A stretch of DNA of 64,000 nucleotides from Przewalskia tangutica (taxonomy: Eukaryota; Streptophyta; Magnoliopsida; Solanales; Solanaceae), in contig CM056733.1 in NCBI GenBank assembly GCA_029844215.1, positions 37,890,642-37,954,641 on the forward strand, in the 5' to 3' direction. The notes under the pieces were generated by a model. The model saw nothing but the letters and a program-made list of their open reading frames with translations, was not told the DNA's origin and did no database searches. Shown here piece by piece: positions 32,622 through 44,712 of this stretch (positions are counted from its first letter, which is position 1; every line of letters starts with the position of its first letter). The position numbers were made by a program, and so were the translations under genes.

Positions 32622-33279
32622 TGGGAGGTGATTAATATGGATTTTGTTATAGAGTTGCATCGTACTCAGAGGAAGTGCGACTCCTTGTGGGTCATAGTAG
32701 ACAGGACAACGAGGTCAGCCCATTTTTCTTCCGGTCAGGACTATTTTACTCGGATGAGGGTTATGCGAGATTATATAGCAGGAAGATTATGAGACTGAAC
32801 GAGGTTCCTACATTTATTTATGACAGACAGATGAGCCTAGTTTACGACTAACTTCTGAAGGTTTTTCCAGGAGGGGTTAGGGACACAGTTGAGTCTCAGC
32901 GTTGCATTTCACCCTCAGACCGACGGACAGGCATGGCATGTTATCCATACACTTGAGGATAGGATTGTGGGCCTGTGTTATTGATTTCAGGGGTAGCTGG
33001 GAGGATCTTTTGCCTCTCGTTGAGTTGAGTATAATACCTGTTACCATCCCAGTATTCAGATGGCCCTGTATGAGGCCTTGTATGAAAGAAAGTATAGATC
33101 GTCGGTTGGTTGGTTCGACGTAGGCGAGGTTCAGTTAGTTGGCCCAGACTTGATTCAGCGGGCCGTGGATAAGGCGAAACTTATCCAGGAAAGATTATTA
33201 GCAAGCTCAGAGTCGACAGAAGCTTTATACAGAGAATCGACGTCGACACTTAAAGTTTGAGTTTAACGATTGGGTCTTC
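32622..33279 (+). pseudogene. pol: Integrase core of IV, decayed
   Basis: Reading on past the stop gives the catalytic core start (EVINMDFVI, first catalytic Asp), then RSAHFS-like sequence and HPQTDGQA-like sequence near 32910-32940. Frames change several times. Non-functional. Confidence 0.75.
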
Positions 33280-33723
33280 TTGGAGATATCACCCATGAAG
33301 GGTATGATGAGGTTCGGTAAGAAGGGGAAGCTTAGACCAAGGTACATTGGGCCTTATCAGATTGTCCGTAGAGTAGGCCAGGGTGCTTATGAGTTGGAAC
33401 TGTCGTCCGATTTGGAGGCAGTACATCCGGTCTTCCATGTTTCTATGTTGCGGAAGTGTATCGGAGATCCATCGAGAGTTTTCGCAGATAGTGATATCCA
33501 GGTGACAGAGGGATTATCATATGAGGAGAGTCCCATAGTGATACTTGATCGCCAGGTCAGACGATTACGGACTAATGACGTGGTTTCCGTCAAGGTCTGG
33601 TGGCGGAGTGATAATAGAGAGGAGATGGCTAGGGAGGCAGAGGATGGCATGATACAGAAGTATCCTCACTTATTCCCTACACCTCCAGGTAATCCTTTTC
33701 CCTTACTTGTCAGTTTTTATTGA
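33280..33723 (+). pseudogene. pol: Integrase C-terminus and chromodomain-like tail of IV
   Basis: 147 open codons. SPMKGMMRFGKKGKL and RYIGPYQIVRR (GPY at residues 24-26) form the GPY/F module. VHPVFHVSMLRKCIGDP follows, then ILDRQVRRLR and a chromodomain-like segment to PHLFPTPP (about residues 81-135). Chromodomains of this branch are thought to steer integration to heterochromatin. The true polyprotein stop is TGA at 33721. Confidence 0.85.
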
Positions 33724-33824
33724 CGTATTTAATTAAGTGTTATTATGTGGCCAAATGTGGCATAATTGGTATGTAGGGGTTGTAAAAGGAGACTATGTCG
33801 CTATCTATTAGATTGACTCTGAAA

Positions 33825-33860
33825 GAACATTCGGGGACGAATGTTTCTAAGTGGGGAAAA
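33825..33860 (+). other. PPT-proximal hairpin and PPT of IV
   Basis: Hairpin arms GAACATTCG and CGAATGTTTC at 33825-33847, with loop GGGGA-like. Purine tract aagtggggaaaa at 33849-33860 abuts the LTR. Confidence 0.8.
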
Positions 33861-35008
33861 TGTTACACCCCGTAATTCCAGGACATGTGTATAAGAACGT
33901 ACGTAAGAAATCAAGACGCTAAGATTTGAGACTTGTAGAATTTATCAGAATTATTGAAATGTCGGGAAACGAAATATTACGACGAATGGGAGGGTGATAT
34001 GTGTCACCCCCCTTGCATGGTCTTGGTCGAAATAGACCAAGGGTAGAGTGGTCAAATGACCAAGGCAAAGATGATCAAGTCTTGACTAAGCTAAAGCTTA
34101 ACATAATTGACTAAGTCAATGAGTCCACTTGACTAGATTTTTTTTAAATGAAATTCATCCAAGCCACACAAATATTTTAATCTAGACCCTCCATTGTATT
34201 ATATAATCATCCTACTAGCAAGACAAGTCTCCACACTTAGAAAAATTTCAAGAAAACTTGTGTGCACTAGAGGGAGCTCTCGGCATTGCTCTTGAGAAAG
34301 AAAAAAAAAATTCGTTTGTTGTTCAAAATTCACAATACTTTAAACCAAGGTTCCTAGAGGTATTGTAAGGTTATCTCAATAGAAAGATCCCGGAAAAACT
34401 ACGTTTTCACGTTAGTCGCAAGATGAAAACCTAAGTTGTTTTCATAGTTTTGATTGGAAATTGAAGGAAAGTTGTTTGTGAACTTCTAAGGGCTTCAAAT
34501 AGCGGAGTGGATCGTCAAGTAAAGGAGCTAAGTTGCTAAGGAGCGACTTCGGATCTTGAAGTGGATTAAGGCTTGTCAAGGTAACAATTTTGTCCTCTTA
34601 GTGATTAAATATTACATGTTGTACAAGTTGATAGATGAGCAGGTGATATATAGAATGAAGTTTGAAAGGATTTGGATCATGTCGACATGTTAAAACCCGA
34701 AAATGGGCAAGTTAGCCATTTATGTTGTAATTAATTTGGTCGATAGTTACAATCGTCGCATGTTAAGAAAGAAAGGATTTGTAGTTGTTATAATTGTTAT
34801 AGGGTATATAACATATTAGAATAACAACTTGGATTGAAAAAGGAATTGTAAGGAAATTGATATTGTTGCGACATTGATTGTAGCCGAGAAAGGCTTAAGT
34901 TGTTGGATAGTTTTATATTAATTGTGGGGCAGAATTTTACACTTCCTGTTAGGCGTGTAATCCCCTTTGAATTGCTGAATTATTGAGCCTTAAATGTGGC
35001 ATTTGGTT
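33861..35008 (+). mobile_element. 3' LTR of IV, interrupted by VIII
   Basis: Second LTR family: starts TGTTACACCCCGTAATTCC. TATA-like tattatataa is near 34196 and a leader donor-like AG|GTAACA near 34581. It is cut at 35008, in the sequence after the ...ggcgtgtaatcccc block, by element VIII. Confidence 0.85.
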
Positions 35009-35916
35009 TGTCACGACCCGACCCCTGGCCGCGACTGGTGCCCTACCTAGGCACCCTTCTAATCATACAACATAATAAACTGGGGAAAATAAATAACACT
35101 CTTTTTTTTTAAACCAAGGCCAAGCCGATAAGGCTGCCATAACATAAAAATTACCCGAAAGGGTCTACACTGTTTTACAATGTAAGAACAACTCTAGTCA
35201 GTCCAGCCCACAGATGAATACATACCTCTAAGATTTGAACAAATACTATGACGGGACAAGGCCCCGCCGTACCCCTGAATATACATAGCCATGACAACTC
35301 CGGAACATTGGAGCCATCTCAAAATGCTGAACCAGGATCCTAAGCTCGCGGATCCACAACTGTGTACCTAAACCTGCGGACATGAACGCAGCCCCCCGAA
35401 GGGGGTCAGTACAACAGGTACCGAATATGGAACGGAAAATAAGGTACAGTAAACAAATCATAATTGTACAAAAGAATGACAGGGGCAAGTATAAAAAGGG
35501 TACATACCAGATCCTACCGTGTCATTACCATCTCGTGAACTTAATCGTACCTTATTATCTTTTCCCATTTTTCAATAAAAGTTATAGTCACATTCTTACG
35601 TACATGCTTAGGAAACACCGTCAAGTTCATTACCATATAACTTACTTACCTTACATAACATAATCCGGCCCTTTATGGAGGGACGCCTATACTGCCCGGC
35701 CCAATCTGGGACGCGATAAAGTCACATAGTCTGCCAATAAAAGTATATTGCCCGGCCCAATCCTGGGACGCGGTAAGGTCACATAGTCTGCCTATAAAGG
35801 TATACTGCCTGGCCCATTCCTGGGACGCGGTAAAGTCACGTAGTCTGCCCATAAAGGTATACTGCCCGGCCCAATCTGGGACGCGGTAAAGTCATATAGT
35901 CTGCCCATAAAGGTAT
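35009..35916 (-). mobile_element. 3' LTR of VIII, left part
   Basis: Minus-strand LTR of the second family, beginning at tgtcacgacccgacccc. It includes the stem-loop module (about 35235-35400) and four copies of its minisatellite up to 35916, where solo LTR VII is inserted. Left flank TGGTT (35004-35008) is the presumed target duplication; its partner is lost. Confidence 0.85.
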
Positions 35917-37252
35917 TGTTACACCCCGTATTTACAGGACATGTTTTAAGAACGTACGTAAGAACTCACAAGTGTTAAGATTTGAGACTTGTAAAAAAAA
36001 TTATCGGAATTATGAAATTGTCGGAAAACGAAATATTGTGACGAATGGGAGGGAGACACGTGTCACCCCCCTTGTGGTGCCTTGGACGATTTGGGGTGTC
36101 ACCCCCCCTTGTGGTGCCTTGGACGATTTGGGGCAAGGACTTGAGGGTCATTTGACCTTTGTAGGATGACTAAGTCTTGCAAGTAGTGAGCTTGAGAAAA
36201 TTGACTTAGTCAATGGGTCCACAAGCTTGATATTTAATAAGACCTCATCCAAACCACTCATTTGTTTACATCTTGACCCTCCATTGTGCTATATAATACA
36301 ACTAGTAGCAAGACAAGCTCAACACTTAGCCAAATTTTCAAGAAATTGAAGAGCTCACTTTACTAGCTCTCGGGTTCACTAAAGGGAGAAAAGAAAAAAA
36401 TTTGTTTCTTGTTCTTTAAGCTCCACACTTTAAACCAAGGTTCATGAGTGTATTTTAAGTGTATCTCAATAGAAAAATCCCGGAAAAAGATAGTTTTCGT
36501 ATTAGTCGCAAGGTGAAAACCTAGTTACTTTCTAGGTTTTGTTTGGAAGATTGAAGGAAATTTGTTGGTGTTGTTCTAAGGGTCTCAAGTAGCGGATTGA
36601 AGTGTCTTGAAGAGGCTCTAAGTTGCTAAGGAGAGACTTCGGATTTGGAGTTGGATTAAGATTCGTTGAGGTATAATATTGTCTCTTAAAAGTGTTACCA
36701 TATTATATATATTGTTTGTTGTTAGCTTTACATGTTGCTAGCATGAAGTTTATATGTTGAAGTTTTATAAGTATTAGGGATTGATTGTAGCCTTTAAATC
36801 TGAAATGTCATTTAAGCCATGTGAAGTTGGATTACAAATTGGTCGTTTAGTAGAATCGTCGCATGTTACTTACTTGAAGATTATTGTAGTATAATCGATT
36901 GCGACTTGATATCATGTTATGCTAACAACTTGGATTGAATTGAAATTGGATAAGAATTGATTTTATAGTACCTCAAGTTTGCCGAATTGGCCTAGTAAGT
37001 TGTATTAGTTTGATATCGTTTGTGGGGCGGAATTCTACACGTCTAGTAGGCGTGTAATCCCCTATTGTTGATTGCATTGATTGGGCCTTAAATGTGGCGT
37101 TTTTGGTTATTGAATTCGGCCTTGAAAAAGGTGGCAAAGTAAGTAGAAACAAAGGAGGTGCTGTCCGATTTTCCGTAGAATTTAGAGACTTTACACTTAT
37201 AATATTCTACGTTTGAAGTAAGGCGTTAATAGACGTATTGTGAATATTATAG

Positions 37253-37306
37253 GTTGACATACTACGGGCGGGACTTTGTACTTGGAAAGTGGTTTGACCC
37301 GAAGAG
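37253..37306 (+). other. Putative leader exon 2 (VII)
   Basis: 54 bp between TTATAG|G and AGAG|GTATGT. It shares the boundaries but little length with the 101-bp version in I, although VII is of the other LTR family. Confidence 0.42.
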
Positions 37307-38015
37307 GTATGTAGAACTTTCCTATCTTTTGAGCATGACTAGTTGTACGTATATAGTACGGTAGACGTACAAGACCTTGATATCCTTTACTAGTATTATG
37401 AATAGCCAAGTCGGGTGAGTTAGGAGATTAACTCACTTCTTTGAAAGTATTAAGGATGTCTTAAGTTTTATTAAAGTTAAGGGACTTGAAGAATTTTAAA
37501 GTATGTGATACTTGTTCCGTTTTAAACGTATAAGTCCCTTGGATAGGAAATTGTATTTGGCTAAGGTATAAAGTGAATATAACGACTTTATGGGAAGTTG
37601 GTTATATTAGCTTTATGGAAAGATAAATGACTTGATTTAATGAAAGGCAATTTGATTTTTAAGGCATCAATTGCCTAAGGTTTTATAAGAAAAGGAGTCA
37701 CTTGATTTAGAAACCTAACTTTATTTCTAAAGGTATTGTGACTTGTCTTGAAAAGTAATTTTGACTTGATACTACGGTTAATAGTATCTTGGAAGTTTTA
37801 TACTAAAAAGAGTCATTTGTTTTAAAGAGTACAAGTATGTAGTACTTGGGTTAAATTCCCGGATTTTCATAAAAGATATGTTAGTGCCTTAGGTAAACTA
37901 AAATGAGAGTGTATATGAATAAGACTAATAAGAAGTTAGGGGGATTTCTTAACTTGCTTACTTATTGTATGATAAGCCGGTAGTGCTTATGTTATGTATG
38001 ATGGCCGGTTGAGAT

Positions 38016-38170
38016 AGGGTAAGAGTATATCTGAGGGGTAAATCCCCAAGATCGTTATACCACCTTCTTCAGGGTAAGAGTTTATCTGAGGGGTAAATCC
38101 CCAAGATCGTTATACCACCTGCTTGGGGTAAGAGTATCCGAGGTAAATCCCCAAGATCGTTATACCACCT
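38016..38170 (+). repeat. Minisatellite of VII
   Basis: Three copies of a roughly 55-bp unit (gggtaagag, ggggtaaatccccaagatcg, ttataccacct), the third shortened. It occupies the same LTR slot as the minisatellites of I, VIII, IX, X and XI but has an unrelated sequence. Confidence 0.85.
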
Positions 38171-38552
38171 ATTTCCGTGGATTTGCTACCCACGATGCGA
38201 GGAATACCTCATGCGAGTCCTTACGGGCTTATGCGGGTGAAATAGTCCCATGCGGTAGTGCATTTATGCGAGAATACCTCATGCGGGTCCACACGACCTA
38301 TGCGGGTGAAATAGTCCCAGGAGTAGGATTGCTTAATGATACTGCGGGCGGATGGTCCTGCTTTGATCATGAGATTTCTATTTTTATGATGTACGTATAC
38401 TATCAGTTACTCTCATTGTTAGTAAGACACTGTGTACTGTATTTTTGTTATCATACATGTCTCCGGCTTTGTTTTAAACTTATGATGTAATTACAGTATT
38501 TTCCAGTTTTACATACTTGGTACATATTGTGTACTGACCCCCTTCCTCGGGG

Positions 38553-38719
38553 GCTGCGTTCATGTCGCGGTAGGGTAGCGGTGGTGGATCCTCATTCTTA
38601 GGATCACATATCAGACGTCAGAAGCTCCATTTCTCCGGAGGCTTGTCTTTTGGTACAGTTTTTTCCTGATGTTGTAGATTTATGTACATTCAGGGGTATG
38701 GCGGGGCCCTGTCCCGCCA
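38553..38719 (+). other. U5 stem-loop module (VII)
   Basis: The hairpin series in a second-family LTR: ctgcg...cgcgg, gatcc...ggatc, gctccatttctccggaggc and ggcggggccctgtcccgcc. It shows that the module predates the split of the two LTR families. Confidence 0.65.
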
Positions 38720-38948
38720 CTGTTGTTATTCCTAGAGGTCTGTAGTCACATGTTGTGGTTTGGGGCTGTAAGAACCGAGTTGTACAGTTTTGATTTTATT
38801 TATGCATATTTTATGGAAGGCGGTCTTATCGGATAGCCTGTGATATTTTGTCTAAACATATTTTATGTTGTGTATGTTCATTGCTATTCTCGATGTATAC
38901 GAGCAGGGTGCGGTAGGGCACGATCGCGCCCCGGGTCGGGTAGTGACA

Positions 38949-41802
38949 GTATACTGCCCGCCCAACTGGGACGCGGTAAAGTCATGTAGTCCGCCCGTAA
39001 GGTATCTTGCCCGCCCAATCGACGCGCGGTAAAGTCATGTAGTCTGCCCATAAAGGTATACTGCCCGGCCCAATCTGGGACGCGGTAAAGTCATGTAGTC
39101 TGCCCATAAAGGTATACTGCCCGGCCCAATCTGGGACGCGGTAAAGTCATGTAGTCTGCCCATAAAGGTATACTGCCCGGCCCAATCTGGGACGCGGTAA
39201 AGTCATATAAAATCCGGGAATTTAACCCAACGTACTACGCACCTCTACTCCTTTAGAATGACTCTTTTTCAAATAAAACTTCCAAGATACTAACAACCGT
39301 AGTATCAAGTCATATCTACTTTTCAAGACAAGTCACAATACCTTTTAGAAATACATTTACCGGCTTCTAAATCAAGTGACTTCTTTCTTAAAAACCTTAA
39401 GCAATTGGTACCTTTAAAACAATTTGCCCTTCTTTATTTCAAATCATTTCTTTGCTTACATTACTGAAGAAAACCATTCTTTTAATCTTCCATAAAGTTG
39501 TTATAACCAACTTCCCATAAAGCCGTTATAACTCTTTATGTCTTAGACAAATTCATTCCTTTTATAACCAAGAGACTTATACTTTCAAATCAAATCACAT
39601 AGCTTTCAAAATACTTCAAGTCTCTTAACTTTTAAGAAAACAAGTTTCTTAACTTTAGAAATCAAGTCTTTCCAAATCAAGTATTCTATACTTGTAAATC
39701 AATTCATTTCTTCCTTTAAGAATCAAGTCCCATAACTTGAAAAATAAAGTCTCTTAACTTTTAAGAATTTGAGATCCATAGTCTTAAAACTTCATACGTA
39801 AATTCTTATAAGTTATGTAACATATACTTTGGTGCGTTGTGAATAAGTTATACTTATTTATAACGATCTTATTCAAGTAGCCATGATCTAGAAAATGTAA
39901 TACAATTTTGTCTTATCTTAGTTTCTATGCAGATGGAGAATTCTACTCATTTTAACATGATTGATTGTCATTACCTTTTCCTTTACTAACGCTGCAGTGG
40001 CTTGTTCGATACTTATTCTCATTTGTGCCGTAACTTAGCCAAGTCAACTTGGCTCCAAATACCTCCCAACGACTCTTACCAACATCCCCCATAAGACTTG
40101 GTAAGAACTTAGGATAACTTAGACATAACCCTTACGTAGAGTAAATCAACATACATACCTCTTAACTTCTAAGAGTAGAAGGAATCATGAAATAATACCA
40201 CATGTATATTCCATACATAGAATCATGTCAAAAGAATGAAGAGGTTCACATACCTCGCGACGATTATCGACAAATAGCAAAATGCTCCAAAGTACTTCAA
40301 CCTTGATAGTTATTCCATCCTTCAAGTAGAATACGCTATACTTAGTACTTCCACCTATAATGGACATAATACGTCCATTAAACCTCTAGCTTCAAACGTA
40401 GAATATTCTAAGTGCAAAGTCACTAAATTCTACGGAAAATCGGACAGCACTTCCTTTGTTTCTACATACTTTGCCACCTTTTTCAAGGCCGAATTCAATA
40501 ACCAAACACGCCACATTTAAGGCCCAACAATTCAGCTAACCAAAGGGGATTACACGCCTTAACAGGACGTGTAAAATTCCGCCCCACAAATTAATACGAA
40601 ACTAGTTCCATATTTAAAGACATTCTTGGCTAAACATATACAACAACACAAAGTCCTTTTCCAATACTTTTTCAATCCAACTTCTTAGGCCTAACATGTT
40701 ATATAGTCATAAACAACTTAACAATTATAATTCCTTCTTTATATAACATGTGACGATTAAACTAATAATTCAATTGAATTGAAATCTCAAGGCTAAACAT
40801 ACTAGTTTTCGGATTAGGGTTCCAATAGCCAATACACGTATTAAACTTCATACTAAATACTTCATGCTTGCTAATATCCATAGCTACAACAATAAGTAAT
40901 CTTTAATTGCTAAAACGACAAGACTTTTACCTTTACAAGCCCTTATAATTTCCAAGATTCAAAGTCGCTCCTTAGCAATTCTTAGCACCTTTCCTTTATG
41001 CTCCAATCCGCTATTTGAAGCCTTTAGAAGCTCACAACTAACTTCTCTTCCATTTCCAATCAAAACCTATGAAAATGCCTTAGGTTTTCGCCTTGCGACT
41101 AATGTGAAAACGCCGTTTTTCCGAGATATTTCTATTGAGATATCCTTACAATACCCTTAGGGACCTAGGGTTAAAGTCTTGTGAATAATGGAACACAATT
41201 GCAAAAAAAATTGTGTGGAACATGATGAACCCGTGAGCAACCTTTGAAGAACAAGAGTGTTGTGATTTTTTTTCTAAGTGTTCAAGAGCTAGTCTTGCAC
41301 TAGTGTGGTATATATAACACAATGAAGGGTCAATATTATAACAAATGTGTGGCTTGGATGAAGATCATTAATTAAATAGCCAAGTGGACAAGTTGACTTG
41401 GTCAATATTATCAAGCTAGCAAGACTTATCATCTACAATGGTCAAATGACCATTCTAACCTTGCAATATTTCGTCCAATACCATATGAGGGGGTGCCACG
41501 TGTTGCCCTCCCATTCGTCCATAAAATTTCGTAACCCTCGTGGGTCCCACAAAACGTAAAATTCCTCGGGTGGGCCCCACATGACCAAATCCGTAAAAAT
41601 AAATTTCCATAATGATAATAAGTTCCATACTTCTTCAATTGATGCATTTTGAGTATCCAATTCTCCTCAACGAACATTTTTCCTTTCCGACGTTCGGAAG
41701 ATTTTCCGTCGGGAAAACAATTCTTCCTTTCGTACCAATTTCAAGTCTTGAGTTCCTTACGTACATTCTCTTAAACATGTCCTGGAGTTACGGGGTGTAA
41801 CA
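38949..41802 (-). mobile_element. 3' LTR of VIII, right part
   Basis: Continues the LTR to its TGTTACACC terminus at 41802. The exon-2-like block is near 40255-40355 (cacatacctcgcg ... ccacctataatgg). The GTACGGTAGACGTAC motif is not recognisable here. Confidence 0.85.
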
Positions 41803-41839
41803 TTTTTCCCCCCTTAGAAACATTCGTCCCTGAATGTTC
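41803..41839 (-). other. PPT and PPT-proximal hairpin of VIII
   Basis: Reverse complement of tttttccccccttag at 41803-41817, then the hairpin arms at 41817-41839. Confidence 0.8.
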
Positions 41840-43208
41840 TTTCGGAGTCCAATCTAATTAGATAGCGACATAGTCTCCTTTTACTGCACCCTTCATATTA
41901 CATATGCCACCCATGACCACATAACAATACTTATACTAAGATGTCAACCTTGGCACTCACAAAGCCAACTAGTCCATACTCATAATGACCTCAAAGTCTG
42001 TCGTAATCATCTCTACTAGGCCTACTAGGGTCTGACGACTGTATAATCACCGGGCAATTCTCATATACCCGTTCAGCTACCACCCCAAACACTCACGGGT
42101 GTAGTTACCTCGAAAGGTTCTTATGGATTCAGGCTCTATTCCTTTACACTTGGTTTCTATCTTTCTTATTGGTCGTACTCTTTCCGTACTTCCAACTCAT
42201 ACTAGCATACATACATAACTTCCATACCGATTCTGGCCTCTAATCTTTGGAGTCACTCTATAAAACAATATAAGGCCATTTCACGACACGGTTAGGTGGA
42301 ACGCGTCCACGAACCCGTAAAACAATTAACTAGACTTGGGCCTTGCACCCTCGTGACCCTGTCACGAAGCGGAACTACTACCAACTGATCCCACTCCATT
42401 TCAGGCTATGGGGCGACCCGCAATAGGTCCTCACCCCGTCCCACCGTCGTACTTAACTCTTATTCTTGGTCTATAATAAATCTTTCTACCCGAGAAGACC
42501 TTGTACATCTAAGGTATCAGCGGTCATCAATATTCTTAGGCTCGCAATTTCCATGCTCCAAGCCTACCTTACCAGTCCCCCAGTAAACGGGTACAAAAAC
42601 TTCTTATAATCGTGTCGTCTTGATCACAATAACCATTACTTACTCTATACGGACCTCATCCGTACAATTCTCTTAAGCCTACCACATAGCTTAATATATT
42701 AACATGGTATTCCATTAAGTTTCTTAACATGACTTTTTAAGGGTTCACTGCCCTATCAGACAGCTCATCCTTTCCCAATTATCTCAAAATAAAACACAAG
42801 ACCTTAGCGAGAATTCATTAACTGTTCCATACCTTCCCGGTATCTAGTTAGTCTTTACCAACTACTGGAAATCTAAAATCATTCTAGGAAACACGCGTCT
42901 GACCCTCATACGTAACTCCGTATAGACGTATGTCACAATACCAACTATACTATAATCATTACCAACCTGGATACGCAATCCACATAGTCCTTCCTGGGTC
43001 ATTGTTGCCTTTCTCGTATCTGCAATCAACATAACTCGTTAGGGAGAGACGACCCTAACAACACAGCTCTATCGCACGATCTCAGAGTGAGAAGAATGGA
43101 AACCAATCCTAAATGTCCTGCAGCCTCCTGATTATAGATGTGGTGCACAACACACCGATAATCAAGACTCTACTAGACACGATCTCAGACACTTTCCGAG
43201 GACTAACT
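41840..43208 (-). pseudogene. Reduced internal region of VIII with protease remnant
   Basis: Only about 1.4 kb lies between LTRs. Next to the PBS is the conserved untranslated leader (43030-43208). Gag is not recognisable. The segment near 42235-42400 matches the non-coding module of I and II (gtcacgagggtgc..ggcccaag). Downstream of it, 41950-42145 encodes a broken protease piece (GIEPESI-like, then DFEVIM-like). Protease sequence lying after the module is not the normal order and suggests recombination between a gag-only and a gag-pol relative. Confidence 0.6.
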
Positions 43209-43220
43209 GCTCTGATACCA
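43209..43220 (-). other. Primer-binding site of VIII
   Basis: Exact TGGTATCAGAGC on the minus strand, four bases from the 5' LTR. Confidence 0.9.
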
Positions 43221-43224
43221 CTTT

Positions 43225-43730
43225 TGTCACGACCCGACCCCGGGCCGCGACTGGTGCCCTACCTGGGCACCCTTCTAATCATACAACATAATAAACTGCG
43301 GAAGATAAATAACACTTTTTTTTTAAAACCAAGGCCAAGCCGATAAGGCTGCCATAACATAAAAATTACGAAAGTGGTCTACATTTTACAATGTAAAAAC
43401 AACTCTAGCGATCCAGCCTTACGATGAATACTGACTCTAAGATTTGAACAAATACTATGACGGACAAGGCCCCGTGCACTTCGAATATACATAGCCATGA
43501 CAACTCCGGAACATTGGAGCCATCTCAAAATGCTGAACCAGGATCCTAAGCTCGCGGATCCACAACTGTGTACCTAAACCTGCGGACATGAACGCAGCCC
43601 CCCGAGGGGTCAGTACAACAGGTACCGAATATGGAACGGAAAATAAGGTATAGTAAACAAATCATAAGCGCATAAAAGAGCGACAGGCAAGTATAAAAAG
43701 GTACATACGGATCCTACTGGTGTCATTATC
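43225..43730 (-). mobile_element. 5' LTR of VIII, first part
   Basis: Matches 35009-35520 closely, then breaks at ...gtgtcatta where element IX begins. Another piece of a second-family LTR at 60831-61047 may be its continuation, with about 2 kb lost. Confidence 0.8.
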
Positions 43731-44269
43731 GCGACGACCCGCGGATCGTGCCTTACCCCGGGCACCCTAGTGATACTACATCAGAGAAAATCAGCGGGAA
43801 TAAAAACTTACACATGAAACAAGATATACAAGAAGAAAATAGGCTAACCAAAACGGTCACCTTTCTGCATATATATATAAATGATTAAACCTGAACAATT
43901 ACATCGTTTTTTACAAACCCTTCCCACAACAGTACTACAGACCTCTAAGAGTTTTTATAACAACTATGACGGGACAGGGCCCCTCATACCCCTGAATGTA
44001 CAAGAACCTACAAACTCAGGGAAACATACCAAAAGATAAGCCTCCGGAGAAACGGAGCTTCCCAATACGCTGAATTGTGATCCTAAGAGCGAGGATCAAC
44101 AATCGATGTACCTCTACCTGCGGCATGAATGCAACCCCCCGAAGGAGGTTAGTACAACAGGTACCAAGTATGTGAAACTGAAAAATACTGTAAATGAAAC
44201 CATAATAGTCTATGTAAAACAGGAGACATGTATGATAACCAAACTACAGTTCAAAATATATATTAGCAG
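43731..44269 (-). mobile_element. 3' LTR of IX, left part
   Basis: Minus LTR whose first bases are damaged (gcgacgacccg for tgtcacgacccg). It holds the stem-loop module (43965-44150) and ends at ...tattagcag where X is inserted. It resumes at 57335. Confidence 0.8.
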
Positions 44270-44712
44270 TGTTATACCCCGTATTTCCAGAGTATGTACG
44301 TGAGGGCGTACGTATAAAAGTTTAAGCCTTAAAGTTAGGCATACGTCGAAATATTGTGCACAACACACGAAAAGAATCGTTTTTTACGGATTTTTTCGAA
44401 ATACGAAATATTTTGGACCAACGGGAGGGTGACACTTGTCACCCTCATATGGACGGCAACTTGGGCAAGGGTTGGACGATTTTGTGGCTTAGTTTTTGGT
44501 CAAGGAGTTGGTAGGATATTTGTGTAGTAGATGGATAAGGACACTTGCCTAAATCTCCACCTTACACTTGCCTACCACTTGGCTTCATCTTGGCCATTGG
44601 TTGGCCTATAAATACCCCCCTAACTTGAAGGTTTTCTTCATCCACAAATCAATTCTCCAAGTCTTGAAAAAAATCCCTCCCCTCTCTTATAGCTTTTCGT
44701 CCAAGCTCTTCT
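44270..44712 (+). mobile_element. 5' LTR of X, first part (U3)
   Basis: TGTTATACC start, inverted CCAAT and TATAAATA at 44607-44614, cut at ...aagctcttct by XI. Confidence 0.9.
44607..44614 (+). promoter_or_regulatory. TATA box of X (5' LTR)
   Basis: TATAAATA following ggccattggttggcc. Insertion of XI about 100 bp downstream separates this promoter from the rest of X. Confidence 0.65.

Larger units (their letters stand above)
35917..38948 (+). mobile_element. Solo LTR VII
   Basis: 3032-bp complete LTR from TGTTACACC to GTGACA with no PBS, internal region or second LTR. Flanks share GTAT (35913-35916 and 38949-38952). TATA-like tatataat is near 36291. Putative leader donor 1 is at 36671, exon 2 at 37253-37306 and GTACGGTAGACGTAC at 37358. 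Its own tandem repeat is at 38016-38170 and the stem-loop module at 38553-38719. Solo LTRs arise by recombination between the two LTRs of an element. Confidence 0.9.
35689..39212 (-). repeat. Minisatellite of VIII, split by solo LTR VII
   Basis: About nine copies of a roughly 56-bp unit (gcccggcccaatctggga and acgcggtaaagtca cores). Four lie left (35689-35916) and five right (38949-39212) of VII. Right-hand copies are more uniform. Confidence 0.88.
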
